A stretch of 64,000 bases of DNA, taken from Anaeromyces robustus. Taxonomy: Eukaryota > Neocallimastigomycota > Neocallimastigomycetes > Neocallimastigales > Neocallimastigaceae. The notes under the pieces were generated by a model. It saw nothing but the letters and a program-made list of their open reading frames with translations. It did not search any database and had not been told where the DNA came from. The DNA lies in the NCBI GenBank assembly GCA_002104895.1, contig MCFG01000098.1, positions 81,001 to 145,000 on the forward strand, given 5' to 3'. Shown here piece after piece: positions 1 through 12,460 of the stretch. The translations under genes and the position numbers were made by a program. The stretch's first letter is position 1, and every line of letters starts with the position of its first letter.

Positions 1-1964
1 AAATAAAATAAAATATCATAATAAAGCCTATAATAAACTTGAAACTTATTTAATATAAATGTAATACGATATAAAATATATATATATATATAAAATTATA
101 ATAAAAAAAAAATTAAATTATAATAACACCATTATTTAATAAGAAATTTAAATTTATTTATAAAACAGAAATAAAAAAAAATAAATTTTGATAATAAAGT
201 TTTCGAAATAATTATGAGGAAAAAATAAATTATATATAAAAAAATTTTTTTAAAAAAAAAAAAAAACTATATATATTGTATTGTTGTTTTTCACAATTTT
301 TTTTTTTTTTTAATTATAATGTTTACCATTAATTTGTCTTTGTTTTTAATAAATTATTAGTTATGTGTAAAAATTAAAACAAAAATTGTTTTTTTTTAAA
401 AAAAAAAAAAAAAAAAAAAAGAATAAAATAAAAGTATGAGTATAATTTTTAATTTGTGAGTTAAATATAACACAATACATTATTTTATGATAGTATGTTA
501 GACACTAAACTCTCCTATGACCTCTAGATCATTATATAGATGGAATAGACCCTATACCATATGATAGGCATATTAAAAAAATAATAATAATAATAGTAAT
601 TGATGATATATAATAATCATTTTTATTTTACTAATTGATAATACACAATAATACTAATTGATTGTATTAATCATAATAAAGACTAATAAAAAAAAATTAA
701 ATTTAAATATATATATATATATAGAAAAAAAATAATTAATATTATATTTTACTTTTTTAATTTATATATATAAATATATATTTTAATTAAATCTTAAACT
801 TTTTTTTTTGCATTAACTTAAAATTAAAAATTCAAATAATAAAAAAAAATTTTTTTTTCTTTTATTTTTTTATTGTTGTTATTATGGATATTACATTTAA
901 TTAATCCAACCTTTAAACACACAAATTAAATTTTTTTTTTTTTGTTAAACTTAAAATTTAAATGCATATATATATTAAAATTGTAAATACATTTTTTACA
1001 TTTTAAAGGTAAAAGAATTGGGAGGTTAATTTTTTATTCATTATAACTTTTTTTTTTTTTTTATCTTTTTTACGTTTATAATGCCAATTTTTTTATATAA
1101 TGATATATCATTTCCCCATAAATTTAGTTCATATACTGTTCCGATAAATATTATATCTTTTGTATTTTTATCTCTTATAATAAATATAAATAGTTTATTA
1201 ATTTCTACATTAATTGAAATTATAGACGTTGATATAATTAATAGAATAGTTTAGTAAGGGAAATACTAATCCAAGGAGTATCAGAGAGATTAATGCTACT
1301 TTAATTCATATATTTACGTATTGAATAAATTTAATTTTTTTTATATTATATTGTCTTATTATCAAATTCACTACTATTATTCTATGATGTTTATCTTGGA
1401 TTATTTTTTTTTTCTAATCTTATTTTAATATGTTTTTTTTTTTATTTACTTATATTTTTCTTTATATTAATATTTATATTGTAAATATTTAAATTAATTA
1501 AAGATTTATATGAATTTGTGTTATTAAAAAAGTAAATATATTTATAAATACATTTTGTCCCAAAAAACAATTTTCTTTTAATTAATATAAAAAAAAAACA
1601 TTTTTTTTTAATAACTTTCCTACATGATCCTATATTGGTAAAATTAATTAGTAATGAATAATTTTCATTATTCCATTTGAAGTAATTCTATCTTTTATAT
1701 TTTAATATTCTTTTTAATATTATATATTCATGTATTAAAATTTTTTTATTAATTCTTTATTAATTATGTTTTTATAAATTTTATATAAAAATAATAAAGA
1801 AAACAATATAATATATATAATTTTATTTAAATATCTGCTATATTATTATTATTAATACATATCTTGTTTTTGTTTGTTTCTTTTTTTTTTTTTAATTTCA
1901 GAAAATCTATATTTTATATTTTATTATTATGTATATCAATATATATATATTATATTATACTGTA

Positions 1965-2022
1965 TTGTTATTTGTTTTAAATATCATTTAATTAATTAAA
2001 TGATATTTAAAACAAATAACAA
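1965..2022. repeat. 58-nt perfect palindrome
   Basis: The two 29-nt halves are exact reverse complements with no spacer (outer sequence TTGTTATTTG, centre TTAATTAATTAA). A weaker mirrored similarity continues outward, with TATCAATAT on the left near 1933 and ATATTGATA on the right near 2039. It could form a cruciform or be a small MITE-like element. No gene is nearby. Confidence 0.9.
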
Positions 2023-2230
2023 CACTATATAACAATAAATATTGATATTAATCCTATTATATTACGATTATTTTAACAATAATTATTATATATGATATAA
2101 ATAAAAATAAAAAAATATAAATTAATCATTTATTATTAAATATATGTATTAATTGGTAATAATAATAATAATAATAATAAAGAACTAAATAGATTAAGTT
2201 TTTTTTTTTTTTTTTTTTTTTTTTCAAAAT

Positions 2231-2266
2231 TATAAACAGTTCATTAATATTAATGAACTGTTTATA
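2231..2266. repeat. 36-nt perfect palindrome
   Basis: Two 18-nt halves reading TATAAACAGTTCATTAAT mirror each other exactly. The palindrome sits between a poly-T run on the left and a shorter T run on the right. Its sequence is unrelated to the 58-nt palindrome about 200 bases upstream. Confidence 0.9.
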
Positions 2267-2559
2267 TCTTTTTTTTTCTATAATTCTTTTACTATTAAAA
2301 CTATTAAATATATGTTGTTCAAAATTTCTTTATTACAAATATAAAAAAACAATTATATAAAAAATGCAATTTCATTGTAGAACAATTTTTAACTTTCATT
2401 TATTTAGTATATAATTCAAAAATTAAACTAGTTATATAGAAGTAATAACTAATATTTTAATATTATAATAATAATTCTAATAATAGTTATATTAATTATA
2501 ATATATATATATACTAAATAATAATTCTAAGAAATAATAGTAATAAATAAATAATGATT

Positions 2560-2646
<87 letters not shown>

Positions 2647-2650
2647 TTTT
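2560..2650. repeat. (TTTA)n microsatellite
   Basis: About 90 bases of nearly uninterrupted TTTA units. Confidence 0.95.
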
Positions 2651-3412
2651 AAAAAAAAGTAATTTTATGTATATAGTATAACTGAATGAAAAAAATATAT
2701 ATAATTTTTTATTTAAAATAATAAATCAAATTTAATTATTACCAGAGAATTAAGTATAAAATGTTTCATATTTAAGTGTAAAAGATAAAATAAATAACTT
2801 TATTAAATATAGAAAATGAAGGAAAAATTCATTAAAAAATCATGTAAAATTTTATGATCTAATTTGAAACTTTTATTAGAAATAAAGTTCAATATAATAA
2901 TATTAAATATTAATTAATGATTCATTAATTAAAAAAACTCTAATATAAATTTGTGTCCTAAATATTTATTTATAAATGAATAAATTAATATATAATTAAA
3001 TAAATAAGCAAGATTAATTAATGAAATAAACAAATAAATAAATAAATATTTAAATAAACAACCTATAATAGATAAAATTAACATAAAAAATGAAATAATT
3101 CCATTTTTGGAAATGATTAATTTTTATTCAAAATAAAAATTAATTATTGTTTTATAATTATAATTAATGATTTATAGACAAAAAAATAAAGTTTATTATA
3201 CAGTTAATACAGCCAATTAAAATAATTTCTACAACTATTACATATAGAAAATCTAACCAATGATTTTATATTTTATAAACTATTATTATAATAATTTATA
3301 TATTTATTTTTATTATTATTATTATTATTATTATTACTGATGTAGACAAGAGGTTTTTTACTTTTTTAAGTAATTTAAGTAAAATTAATACTAAACTATA
3401 TGGGAAATTAAT

Positions 3413-3442
3413 AATACTAAACCTAGGTTTAGATTTAGTATT
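3413..3442. repeat. Nested palindrome around CCTAGG
   Basis: A perfect 16-nt palindrome CTAAACCTAGGTTTAG (3417-3432) is overlapped by a second pairing, AATACTAAA (3413-3421) with TTTAGTATT (3434-3442), so two alternative hairpins are possible. It lies in a less AT-rich island that may be an old insert. Confidence 0.7.
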
Positions 3443-6248
3443 ATAAAATTAATCTTCAATAAACACTTTCCCAACCACATATATCTATAATAATACCTAA
3501 TGACAAAAGACTTGCTAAATCAATAGTAATATTTTACTTTGTATCTAATAATCTGACTATTTAAATATATTTTAGTACATGTGGTTGACAATTTTGATAA
3601 TCGATATTAATATAAAATAATATATGTGATTATATAAAGGATAATATAAAAGAAATATATTTAAGAAATTGAATATATTTTTTGTGACTTAGTTACACAT
3701 AATAATGTTGAAGATTTGGGCTGCTTTTTACTTATTATTTGAATTCCACCTGGTAGTACCAAAATTAATTTATTGATAAGAATATAATTATAATATAATT
3801 ATTTATAAATTATAATTATATAAAAATAATATATATAAAGTTAATAAAAAAAAAAAAAGGAATAAAAAAAAGTGAGATATAATAAATATATAATTTATTA
3901 AAAATTCTTTTATTATTATCAAGCCACATTAATTATTATCATGATTATATATGATTATAATAAATATATATTTATGTGATTCTATTAATCCTATTTCAAG
4001 TAAATCGATTTATAATACAACTTTTTTTATATTATAATTAATACGTACGAATTTCCTAATGTGGAAAATCATTTCTTTTATTTTATATATTTAATTTAAA
4101 AAAAAAATCATAAAAAGTAGTTTCTTTTATATCGTTATATTAAGATATAATTCCATAAAACTCAATATATTTTATATATAATACATCATAAGATGAAATT
4201 TTAAGATGTATCCACTTTTTTTTTAAGGGAAAAATTTTAAAAATTAATAATTGTGTATGATTATATATTAATATAACTACAAAATAACTTAAAGAGAAGT
4301 TGTTTATAGTGAGGATAGATTAACTTTAACAATTAATTAAGATTTTTATCATTATAAACAAATCGAATTTAATATATATCAGTATAATAATAAACAAATC
4401 AAATTTGATAAGAAAGTATATATGCTATAAAAAAATATTAGTTTTGATTATTATAATTCATTATTATTTCAACTTGTCTTTCAAAAAAAAAATAGTAATG
4501 ATAATTAAAACAATAATCAATAACTTATCAAATTCTTAAACTTAATTTTTGACATAAACAAAATAAGTTAATCTATATAAAGTTTTTATCTTGTTTTTCT
4601 TTTTTTAAAAAAAATTAATATAGTAATTTTATAAGTTCAGTTTGAGATGAGTATGATAGTAAATATAAAAAATATTATAATTATAATAATTATTATGAAA
4701 ATAAAATTTTTCCAAAGTTTTTTTATTTGATGTGTCTATCTATTTTATTTCTAAAAAAAAAATTATCTTTATATTATGTAATTAATAAGCCACAATTGCT
4801 ATAAAAGGAATATGTATCTCAATTTTTATAATTATTAATTATTATTTTTTTTTTTTTTTGAAATAATAAACAATAATTTTATTATTATTGTTCTTTTTTA
4901 TTATTATATATTACTAGAAATATATTTAATTATATAATAACAAAAATGGGATGAATTTATTGTTTATTTTTTTTTTTTTCTTTCCAAATAATTGATTTGC
5001 CGCTAAGAAAAAACTCTAAATTAAATAAATTGAATCAAAATTTTATATATATATTATATTTATTTAATAATATATTTCATAATTGTTTTTTTTGTATTAA
5101 TAAATTTTTAAAAAAGGATACGTAGAAAAAAAAAAATAATAAAATCGATAATTAAAATCCAATAAAATTTAAATAAAAATAATTGAGTTAATATATTTGA
5201 TATATATTATAATATATAATAATATATATTAAATTTATAATCGTCAATAGATTGATTAGATTTCATATGAATATAGTTTATTATTAAAAATTTTTTTATG
5301 ATATGTATTATTTCATTAATATATATTATTATATATTATTATATATTATTTTAATATATAATAGATATTGTGGAATATAATATAATATATAATAATATAT
5401 TAATATCAAAATAAGGAATAAAGTATTTCTTGAAAAATTAATATAATTTGGAATACAAAAAAAAAAACATTATAAAAAATTAATTATATAATAAATTAAA
5501 TAAATAAATAATAAATTAAACAAAATAAATAAATAAGTAAATAATAAATTATATAAATAGATAATTTTAATAATAAAAATTAAATGAATAAATTATAAGT
5601 AAGTTAATAATTAATTTTACTATTTGTTAAATGATTCATTTATTTTTTGATTATAATAAAAAAAAAAATAACTAATAACTAATTTAATTGTTAATATACA
5701 AATAAATAAATAAGTAAAAAATTTAAAGTTTATATTATTCAATTGAAATTGATTATATTGTAATATATAATTTAATTATTAATTTAATATATATGTATTT
5801 ATATGATCTTCCTATTTTTTTCTTCTTGAAATATATTACTTAATATTGATAATTGTTAAATAATATATGTATATATACTACATATACTACATATATACAA
5901 ATCGTATAAATATGTATATATATTATATATATACTATATCTCTGTTATAATTTTGTTATTTTGTCATTTATGTAATGTAATAAATACAAACTTATATATA
6001 TAAACAATATAATAATATAAATTATATGTACAAGAATATATATCATATATTATTAAAATAAATATTAACTTTTTATTGTAATTATTATAAATTACAAACT
6101 ATATAATTAGAGGGTTACTTTTTTTTTTTTTCTTTTCTTTTTTTTTTTTTTTTTCTTTACACTTTAAAGAAGAAAAAAACCTTTTATTTTAGGCAATTTT
6201 TTTTTTTTTTTAAGAATTATACATTAGAATTAAAATAAATAATACAAA

Positions 6249-9200
6249 ATGTTTGATCCATTCACTGAAGTTGATAAGCGTGCTATTAACACTATCCGTT
6301 GTCTCGCTTTAGATATGACTAGCAAGGCCAGCTCTGGTCACCAAGGTGCTCCAATGGGTTGTGCTCCAATGGCTCATGTCTTATTCACTAGATTCATGAA
6401 ATGTAATCCAAGTAACTCACAATGGGTAAATTTTTAGATTTAATATTATTTATTTATTTATATGTTCTTAATTACTTTTTCACTTTAAATTTTTTTGTCC
6501 TTTTATTTTTCCTTTTTATTTTATTTTTTATTTTTATTTGTTTTTAATAAAATATAAATATATATATTATTGTAATGTTCATTTGTTTTTTAAAAAAATA
6601 AAAATAAAAATTATATATTCTTTTCTATGTATGTTTTGTTCTTTTAAAAAAAAATATAAATTTTTTTTTATATTTTTTTGTTTTTATATAATAACAATAA
6701 AAAGATGTATAAAAATAAAAATTAAATAAATTGAAAATTGTTCCTTTTTTTTCGAAATAATATATTATTATAATCAATATTTTCATTAAAAAAAATATAA
6801 ATTAAATAAATTAAAATAGATTTATTAATAGTTATATATATTTATTTATATATTTATTTTTTCATTATTTCATAAAAATTATATATAGATCAACCGTGAT
6901 AGATTTGTTTTATCTAATGGTCACTGTTGTGCTCTTCAATATTCTCTTCTCCATTTAATGGGATACAAGGTTACTTTAGATGATTTAAGAGACTTCAGAC
7001 AATACTTAAGCATGTTAGTATTTTAATATTTAATTGATTTTTTTTTTTTTTAATTCTTTTATTTTTTTTTTGTTTAAAATAAATTAATACTAATGTTTTA
7101 AAAACTTTTTATTTTAATTTATAATTTATTAGTACCCCAGGTCACCCAGAACGTGGTATGACTGATGGTGTTGAAGTTACTACTGGTCCATTAGGTCAAG
7201 GTATTAGTAACGCTGTTGGTTTAGCTATTGCTCAAGCCCACTTAGGTGCTGTTTACAACCGTCCAGGATTTGAAATCTTCAACAACTACACTTACTGTAT
7301 TGTTGGTGATGGTTGTTTACAAGAAGGTGTTGCCTCAGAAGCTGCTTCTATGGCTGGGTAATTAGAATTCATATTAAAATAAAAATGAAAAAAAAATCTA
7401 TAATATCCATTAATCTTTATATTTTTTTTCAATATAATAATTAATAATTTTTATTTTATTTATTATAATATTATTTTAAATTAGTCACTACAAGTTAGGA
7501 AAATTAATTGCTCTCTACGATGCTAACAACATTCAAATTGATGGTAAAAATCATTAAATAATATACAAGAAATTAATAAAATTGTTTTGACTATTTAAAG
7601 AACATCATTTTAATATCTATTCTTTTTAATAAAATAGGTGATATTAAGGTTCAATTCACTGAAGATGTTTGCACTCGTTTCAAGGCCTATGGCTGGAACA
7701 TTCTTAAGGTTGAAGATGGTGATAACGATCTTGATGCTATTGCCAATGCTATTGAAGAAGCTAAGAAGCAAACTGACAAACCAACTCTTATCTACGTCCA
7801 GTAAATATTCTATAATAAAATATTTAAATACTTTTTTCTTTATTGTTAAATATATATAAATAAATTTATTAATGGAACTATTTTTTTTTAAATTTATATA
7901 AATAAATAATAGCACTACTATTGGTTGCGGTTCTTTATTACAAGGTACTGCTAAGGTTCACGGATGTCCACTTAAGGTTGAAGATGTTACTCAAATTAAG
8001 GAAAAATTCGGTTTAGATCCAACCAAGCAATTCAACGTTCCAGATGATGTAAATATTTTTTATTTAAAATATAATTTTAATATATATATAAATTTTTATT
8101 TTTGGTATTTTAAATAATTAATATATAATATTATAAATTTAACAATATTATAAAATTATTAAAACTTAAAACTATAAGGTTCGTGCTTTCTACAACGGCA
8201 TTACTACTAAGGATGCTGAATATGAAAAGGAATGGAACGCTCTTTTCGAAAAATACGCTGCTGCTTACCCAGCTGAAGTAAGTTTTAAAAATTATTTGTT
8301 CTCTAATTAATAATTTTTATTTATGTCAAAACAAAAATGAATATTTTTATTTATTTATTATTTTAATAAATATTAAAAAAAAAATAAAAATAGGCCAAGG
8401 AAATCACCAGACGTTTAAGAGGTGAATTAGCTGAAGGATGGGAAAAATTATTACCAACTTACACTCCAGCTGATAAGCCAACTGCTACCAGGTAAATATT
8501 TAAATATATAATAAAAATATTAATATATATTATTATATATAATTACTCATTATTAATATATTTTAAACTTTAATGAAAATTATAGAAAATTATCTGAAAC
8601 TGTTCTTAATGCTATCTGTGATGCTTTACCAGAATTCATTGGTGGATCTGCTGATTTAACTGGTTCTAACCTTACTAAATGGAAGAGTGCTAAAGATTTC
8701 CAAGCTGTAATTATTTTTTTTATTTTATAATCATAATTATAAATAATATTTAATACTTTACAAAAATGAAAAAAAAATTATTTCTTTTTACTAAATAATA
8801 TATAAATTTATCATTTATTATTATTATGATTGTTACAATAGAACGACTCTGGTATTGGTGACTACTCTGGTCGTTACTTCCACTATGGTGTTAGAGAACA
8901 CGGTATGGCTGCTGTTATGAACGGTATTTCTGCCTACGGTTGTGGTTTAATTCCATTTGGTGCTGGTTTCTTAAACTTCATTGGGTATGTTAAATAAATT
9001 ATTAATATTAAAAATATAATTTTTATATATTTTATATTTTAAGAATTAAATATAAAATATGAAAATTTTTATTTATTCAAAATTTTTCATAATAAAACAT
9101 ATTTAAAATAATATAAAATAATAAAATCATCATACTAATTATAATAATATTAAAAATAAATTATAGTTACGCTTCTGGTGCTGTTCGTTTAAGTTCATTA

Positions 9201-9845
9201 TCTAAACACCAAGTTGTTTACATTATGACTCACGATTCTATTGGTGTTGGTGAAGATGGTCCAACTCACCAACCTATCGAAACTTTCGCTGCTTTAAGAG
9301 CTCAACCAAACCTTAACGTTGTTCGTCCAGCTGATGGTAACGAAGTTTCCGCTGCTTACCTTCAAGCTTTAACTAGCAAGACTACCCCAACTGTCTTATG
9401 TTTAACTCGTCAAAACGTTCCACACTTACAAGGATCATCTATTGAAAACGCTATGAAGGGTGGTTACGTCTTACAAGATGAACCAAATCCAAAGATTATC
9501 TTAGCTGGTACTGGTTCTGAAGTTTCATTATGTGTTGAAGCTGCCAAGTTATTAAAGCAAGAAAACATTCCATCTCGTGTTGTTTCCTTACCATGTTTAT
9601 CTTTATTCGATGCTCAAGGTCCAGAATACCGTAACAAGGTCTTACCAAAGGGCATTCCAATTCTTAGTGTTGAAGCTGGTTCCACTTTCGGTTGGGCTAA
9701 ATACGCTCACAGATCTATTGGTATTGATACTTTCGGTATCTCTGCTCCAGCTGGTAAGATTTTCGAACACTTTGGTCTTGTTCCAACTGAAGTTGCTAAG
9801 AAGGCTAAATTATTAATTTCTGAATTCCCAAAAATGACTCTCTAA
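6249..9845 (+). CDS. TKL1: Transketolase, 11 exons, 674 aa
   Basis: Thiamine-diphosphate enzyme of the non-oxidative pentose phosphate pathway, moving two-carbon ketol units between sugar phosphates in the cytosol. Predicted exons: 6249-6425, 6889-7013, 7133-7357, 7485-7543, 7638-7800, 7913-8048, 8179-8277, 8394-8491, 8586-8706, 8842-8984, 9167-9845. All introns are GT-AG and the phases join without a break. The N-terminal cofactor domain shows [25 protein letters not shown] and the cofactor motif GDGCLQEG. The middle domain shows the catalytic Glu in [23 protein letters not shown], and [18 protein letters not shown] with the substrate-binding His. LTRQN and [10 protein letters not shown] follow. 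Length matches yeast transketolase. Sites usually GHPGAP read GHQGAP here. The codons are enriched in AAG, AAC and TTC, as in highly expressed genes. The start context is ACAAAATG. No peroxisomal or mitochondrial signal is seen. Confidence 0.97.
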
Positions 9846-10619
9846 ATTAATAAATAAATATGTACAAAAAAAATATATTATAAACACAAAAAAAAAAAAA
9901 AACCAAAACCGAAATTTTTAAAACCAAGACAACCAAAAAAAGAGTTAACTAACTACAAAAAATCATATATATATATACATTACATAAAAAAAAATAGATG
10001 GATATAGGGAATATATATATTTATTAAATCAATATATATTAAAAAAAAAACCTTTTCTTATACATACTATAAAAAAAAAAAAAAGAGAAAAAAATATAAT
10101 ATATAATGCAGTTATAAAAAAAAAAATTAAAAAAAAAAAATTAGTAATATACTTTTTTTATTATAAATATTTAGCTATAAAATTTTTTTTTAATAAATTA
10201 ATATTAATTAATAATAATATAATTTATTTTTTTTTATATAAATTTATTCATCAAAAATTTATAAATAATAATTCTTTTTTTTTTTTTTTTTTTATTAAAA
10301 AAAAAAATTAAAAAAAAAAGTGATAAAAAAAATTATATATAATCAATGTTCATTAATAAAAAAAAAATGAATAATAAAAGTGAATAAATAAATAATTTAT
10401 TTATAACTAAATAAAAGTAATAAAAAGTAAATAAAATAATATATAAAAAAAAAAAAAAAAAAAAAGTTCTGAAACAAAATATTATTATTTATGTATTTAT
10501 GTGTGTTGTTTGTATTAATATTTATATTTATAATTTATAGGTTCTATAATTATTATATAAATATAAGATAATATTTTATATTTTATTTTATTTTTAGCAA
10601 TACTTTAGGAAAAAAAAAA
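9846..10619. other. Transketolase 3' flank, no gene
   Basis: AATAAATAAA just after the transketolase stop could serve in polyadenylation. The rest is A- and T-runs with no reading frame, leading to a poly-A tract at about 10605-10624 that meets the retrotransposon relic. Confidence 0.5.
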
Positions 10620-11580
10620 AAAAAAGATTGTTAACACAAGGTACCATAGGTACTTAAAACATAATTTTATCCGTCTAGACTAATTGGGTTTCTGTGATAA
10701 AGAAGTAATAATTCTTGTCCTAATTGTTGTTCATGTTGTTTCCATTGTGAGAGTTATCAGAGAATTGATCATTGGTTTATAAATTGTTTCTTATTTAAAA
10801 ATCTGCGTATTGATCACTTCTCTGATTTAGATTGAAATTTTTTTTATTTTTTAGATAGTCTTTTTAATAGTTTAGTTACGACCAGTAATAACCCTAGTGT
10901 AGATAATAGAATTAATAATATTGTTAAGGGTTATAAAAGTAGTAATAATATGAGGATTAATTGTATTAGCAATATAGATATATTAGGTAATAAAAAATTA
11001 GTTAATAGGTATAGTATTTATATTTTTTTAATTGATGGAAGGGATTATGGTTTTAGTGATAGAATTAACAATAGTCCATATAAAAAGGAATGGGAATGTT
11101 TGTTTAAGTGTCAGACTGAATCTGGTACTTATTCAAAATCCCCATTCTTGTTGCGATCTGCGGCTCTATTGAATGATATCATGCCTGTTGTCTGTAAAAG
11201 ACAACATATATTATTCAATAAATTTTAAAACCAACCTCTCCAGGAACGTCAATACTGATAACACAGTAGGACAGCCTAGTAGGTCAAATGCCGATTCTAT
11301 TTCCGACCCAAGTGGAATAGGATAGATCAATTTTACTTTAATTCTATATTTAGAATTAAGGGCTTGTATGGATTTATTGTTTTTAAATATTATTATACTA
11401 TTTTTTTTTTTTCCCTCCAGTATTATTTAATTATTATCTATAATATATTACTGGTTTTTTTTTATTTTTTTTTAGTATCATTTTTTTTTCATTATGTGTT
11501 TTTTATGATTCATGTATTTTAATATTTAAATTCAATAAAAGTGACGTACAAATTGTGTGCCATAAAAAAAAAAAAAAAAA
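10620..11580 (+). mobile_element. 5'-truncated LINE-like retrotransposon tail
   Basis: One frame reads from 10713 to a TAA at 11226-11228 with a single in-frame TGA at 10833. It starts with a Cys/His cluster: CPNC, then CESYQRIDHWFINC. This C-P-x2-C, E-S, D-H-W-F-x2-C layout is the zinc-knuckle-like C-terminus typical of LINE ORF2 (family knowledge). About 130 further residues follow the TGA. Downstream lie about 300 bases of untranslated DNA, AATAAA at 11534-11539, and a pure A run at 11564-11580, about 24 bases later, as expected of target-primed retrotransposition. The reverse transcriptase and endonuclease domains are absent, so the copy is truncated and dead. GC is visibly higher than the surroundings. 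The 5' boundary is uncertain and no target-site duplication could be fixed. Confidence 0.55.
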
Positions 11581-11639
11581 TCTAAAAGAAAAATAAAAAT
11601 TTTAATAGTTTGGTTTAACTGTTTTTTTTTTTATATTTA
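11581..11639 (+). repeat. Direct repeat A, left of the ankyrin gene
   Basis: Begins directly after the LINE poly(A). It shares about 55 nt, with few indels, with 15681-15734 in the same orientation, including AAAAGAAAAATAAA, TTTAATAGTTTG and AACTG followed by a T-run and TATATTT. The two copies bracket 4 kb containing only the ankyrin gene. Confidence 0.7.
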
Positions 11640-12329
11640 TGAATTTATATTTTAAATTTATATATAAAGTATATATAAACTGGAATTTTATATTATATAT
11701 ATATATATATATATTTTAATAGATCATTATTTAAATATTTATATTTCTTATTTATATCTATTAATATTTACTCCAAATTCAATTCAATTAAACTAATTTT
11801 ACTAAAAAAAATATTTTTACTAAATCTTCATTTCTATACCTCTCTACAAAGTAATTAAATAACACTCTAAGTATATAAATAAAAAAAATTAATTAAAAAA
11901 TTAAAATACAAACAAATATTATATTAAATCATTGATATGTATTATACTATCAATAGTTTTCTTTCTTTATTTCAACTCTATCTTCAATTAAATATTTTAT
12001 CCTATTCATATTAATAAGTAACAATATAATCCATATTACAAAAGTTTTATTTTTCTAAAAGATTAAAAAAAATAAAATAAAATAAAATAAAATAAAATAA
12101 AAGTAAGTAATAATAAACTATTTTTGCAGTTTATTATTATTACTTTTATTTAGATAGGAATTTTTTAATTCACATATATATTTATGTACCATTATTTAAA
12201 AGAAAATCAATTAATAAAAAAAAAAAAATTTTTTTTTTTTTTCTTTCTTTTTTATTTTTAAATAAACCTAAAATGTTCATATTCATGAAAAAAAAAAAAA
12301 AAAAAAAAGAATCATTTTTTTTTTTTTTA
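11640..12329. other. Intergenic, no gene seen
   Basis: A/T-rich filler. It includes an imperfect hairpin around TTTTTGC at 12106-12141 (AGTAATAATAAACT mirrored by AGTTTATTATTATTACT) and a poly-A run near 12289-12308. Confidence 0.5.
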
Positions 12330-12460
12330 TTCTTAGCTCCATGTTCTATTAAATAATCTACTATATCTTAAAAGATAGACGCATAGAATAATGGTAAGTT
12401 GTGCCATAAAAAGATTTTTATTAACATCTGATCCATGCTCTACTAAATATTTACTATATT
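12330..12460 (-). pseudogene. Frameshifted 3' continuation of the ankyrin gene
   Basis: Read on the minus strand, this DNA still carries ankyrin units in shifting frames: the equivalents of FYACQEGHE, then VEHGSDVNK after TAGTAGAGCATGG, then an Ile/Leu tract and a second NRTWS-like unit. Compared with the intact repeats just upstream, bases are missing from A-runs: GACATGAAATATAG for GACATGAAAATATAG, and GTAAATATTTAG for GTAAAATATTTAG. It is the former C-terminus of the gene at 12461-14305, either truly decayed or misread at homopolymers. Confidence 0.7.

Larger units (their letters stand above)
1..6248. other. Gene-free AT-rich intergenic region
   Basis: No credible coding exon was found on either strand. 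The stretch is A/T homopolymers, AT dinucleotide tracts and a (TTTA)n array. Slightly less AT-rich islands at about 500-570, 1240-1310 and 3340-3780 may be relics of older inserts, but no protein could be read from them. Perfect palindromes at 1965-2022, 2231-2266 and 3413-3442 are listed separately. The last 150 bases, with T-rich tracts around 6120-6170 and 6200-6213, are probably the transketolase promoter and leader. Confidence 0.6.

Noticed and set aside
6538-6729. 63-codon frame inside transketolase intron 1
   Set aside because: Translation is Phe/Lys/Ile simple sequence and lies between proven exons of the gene.
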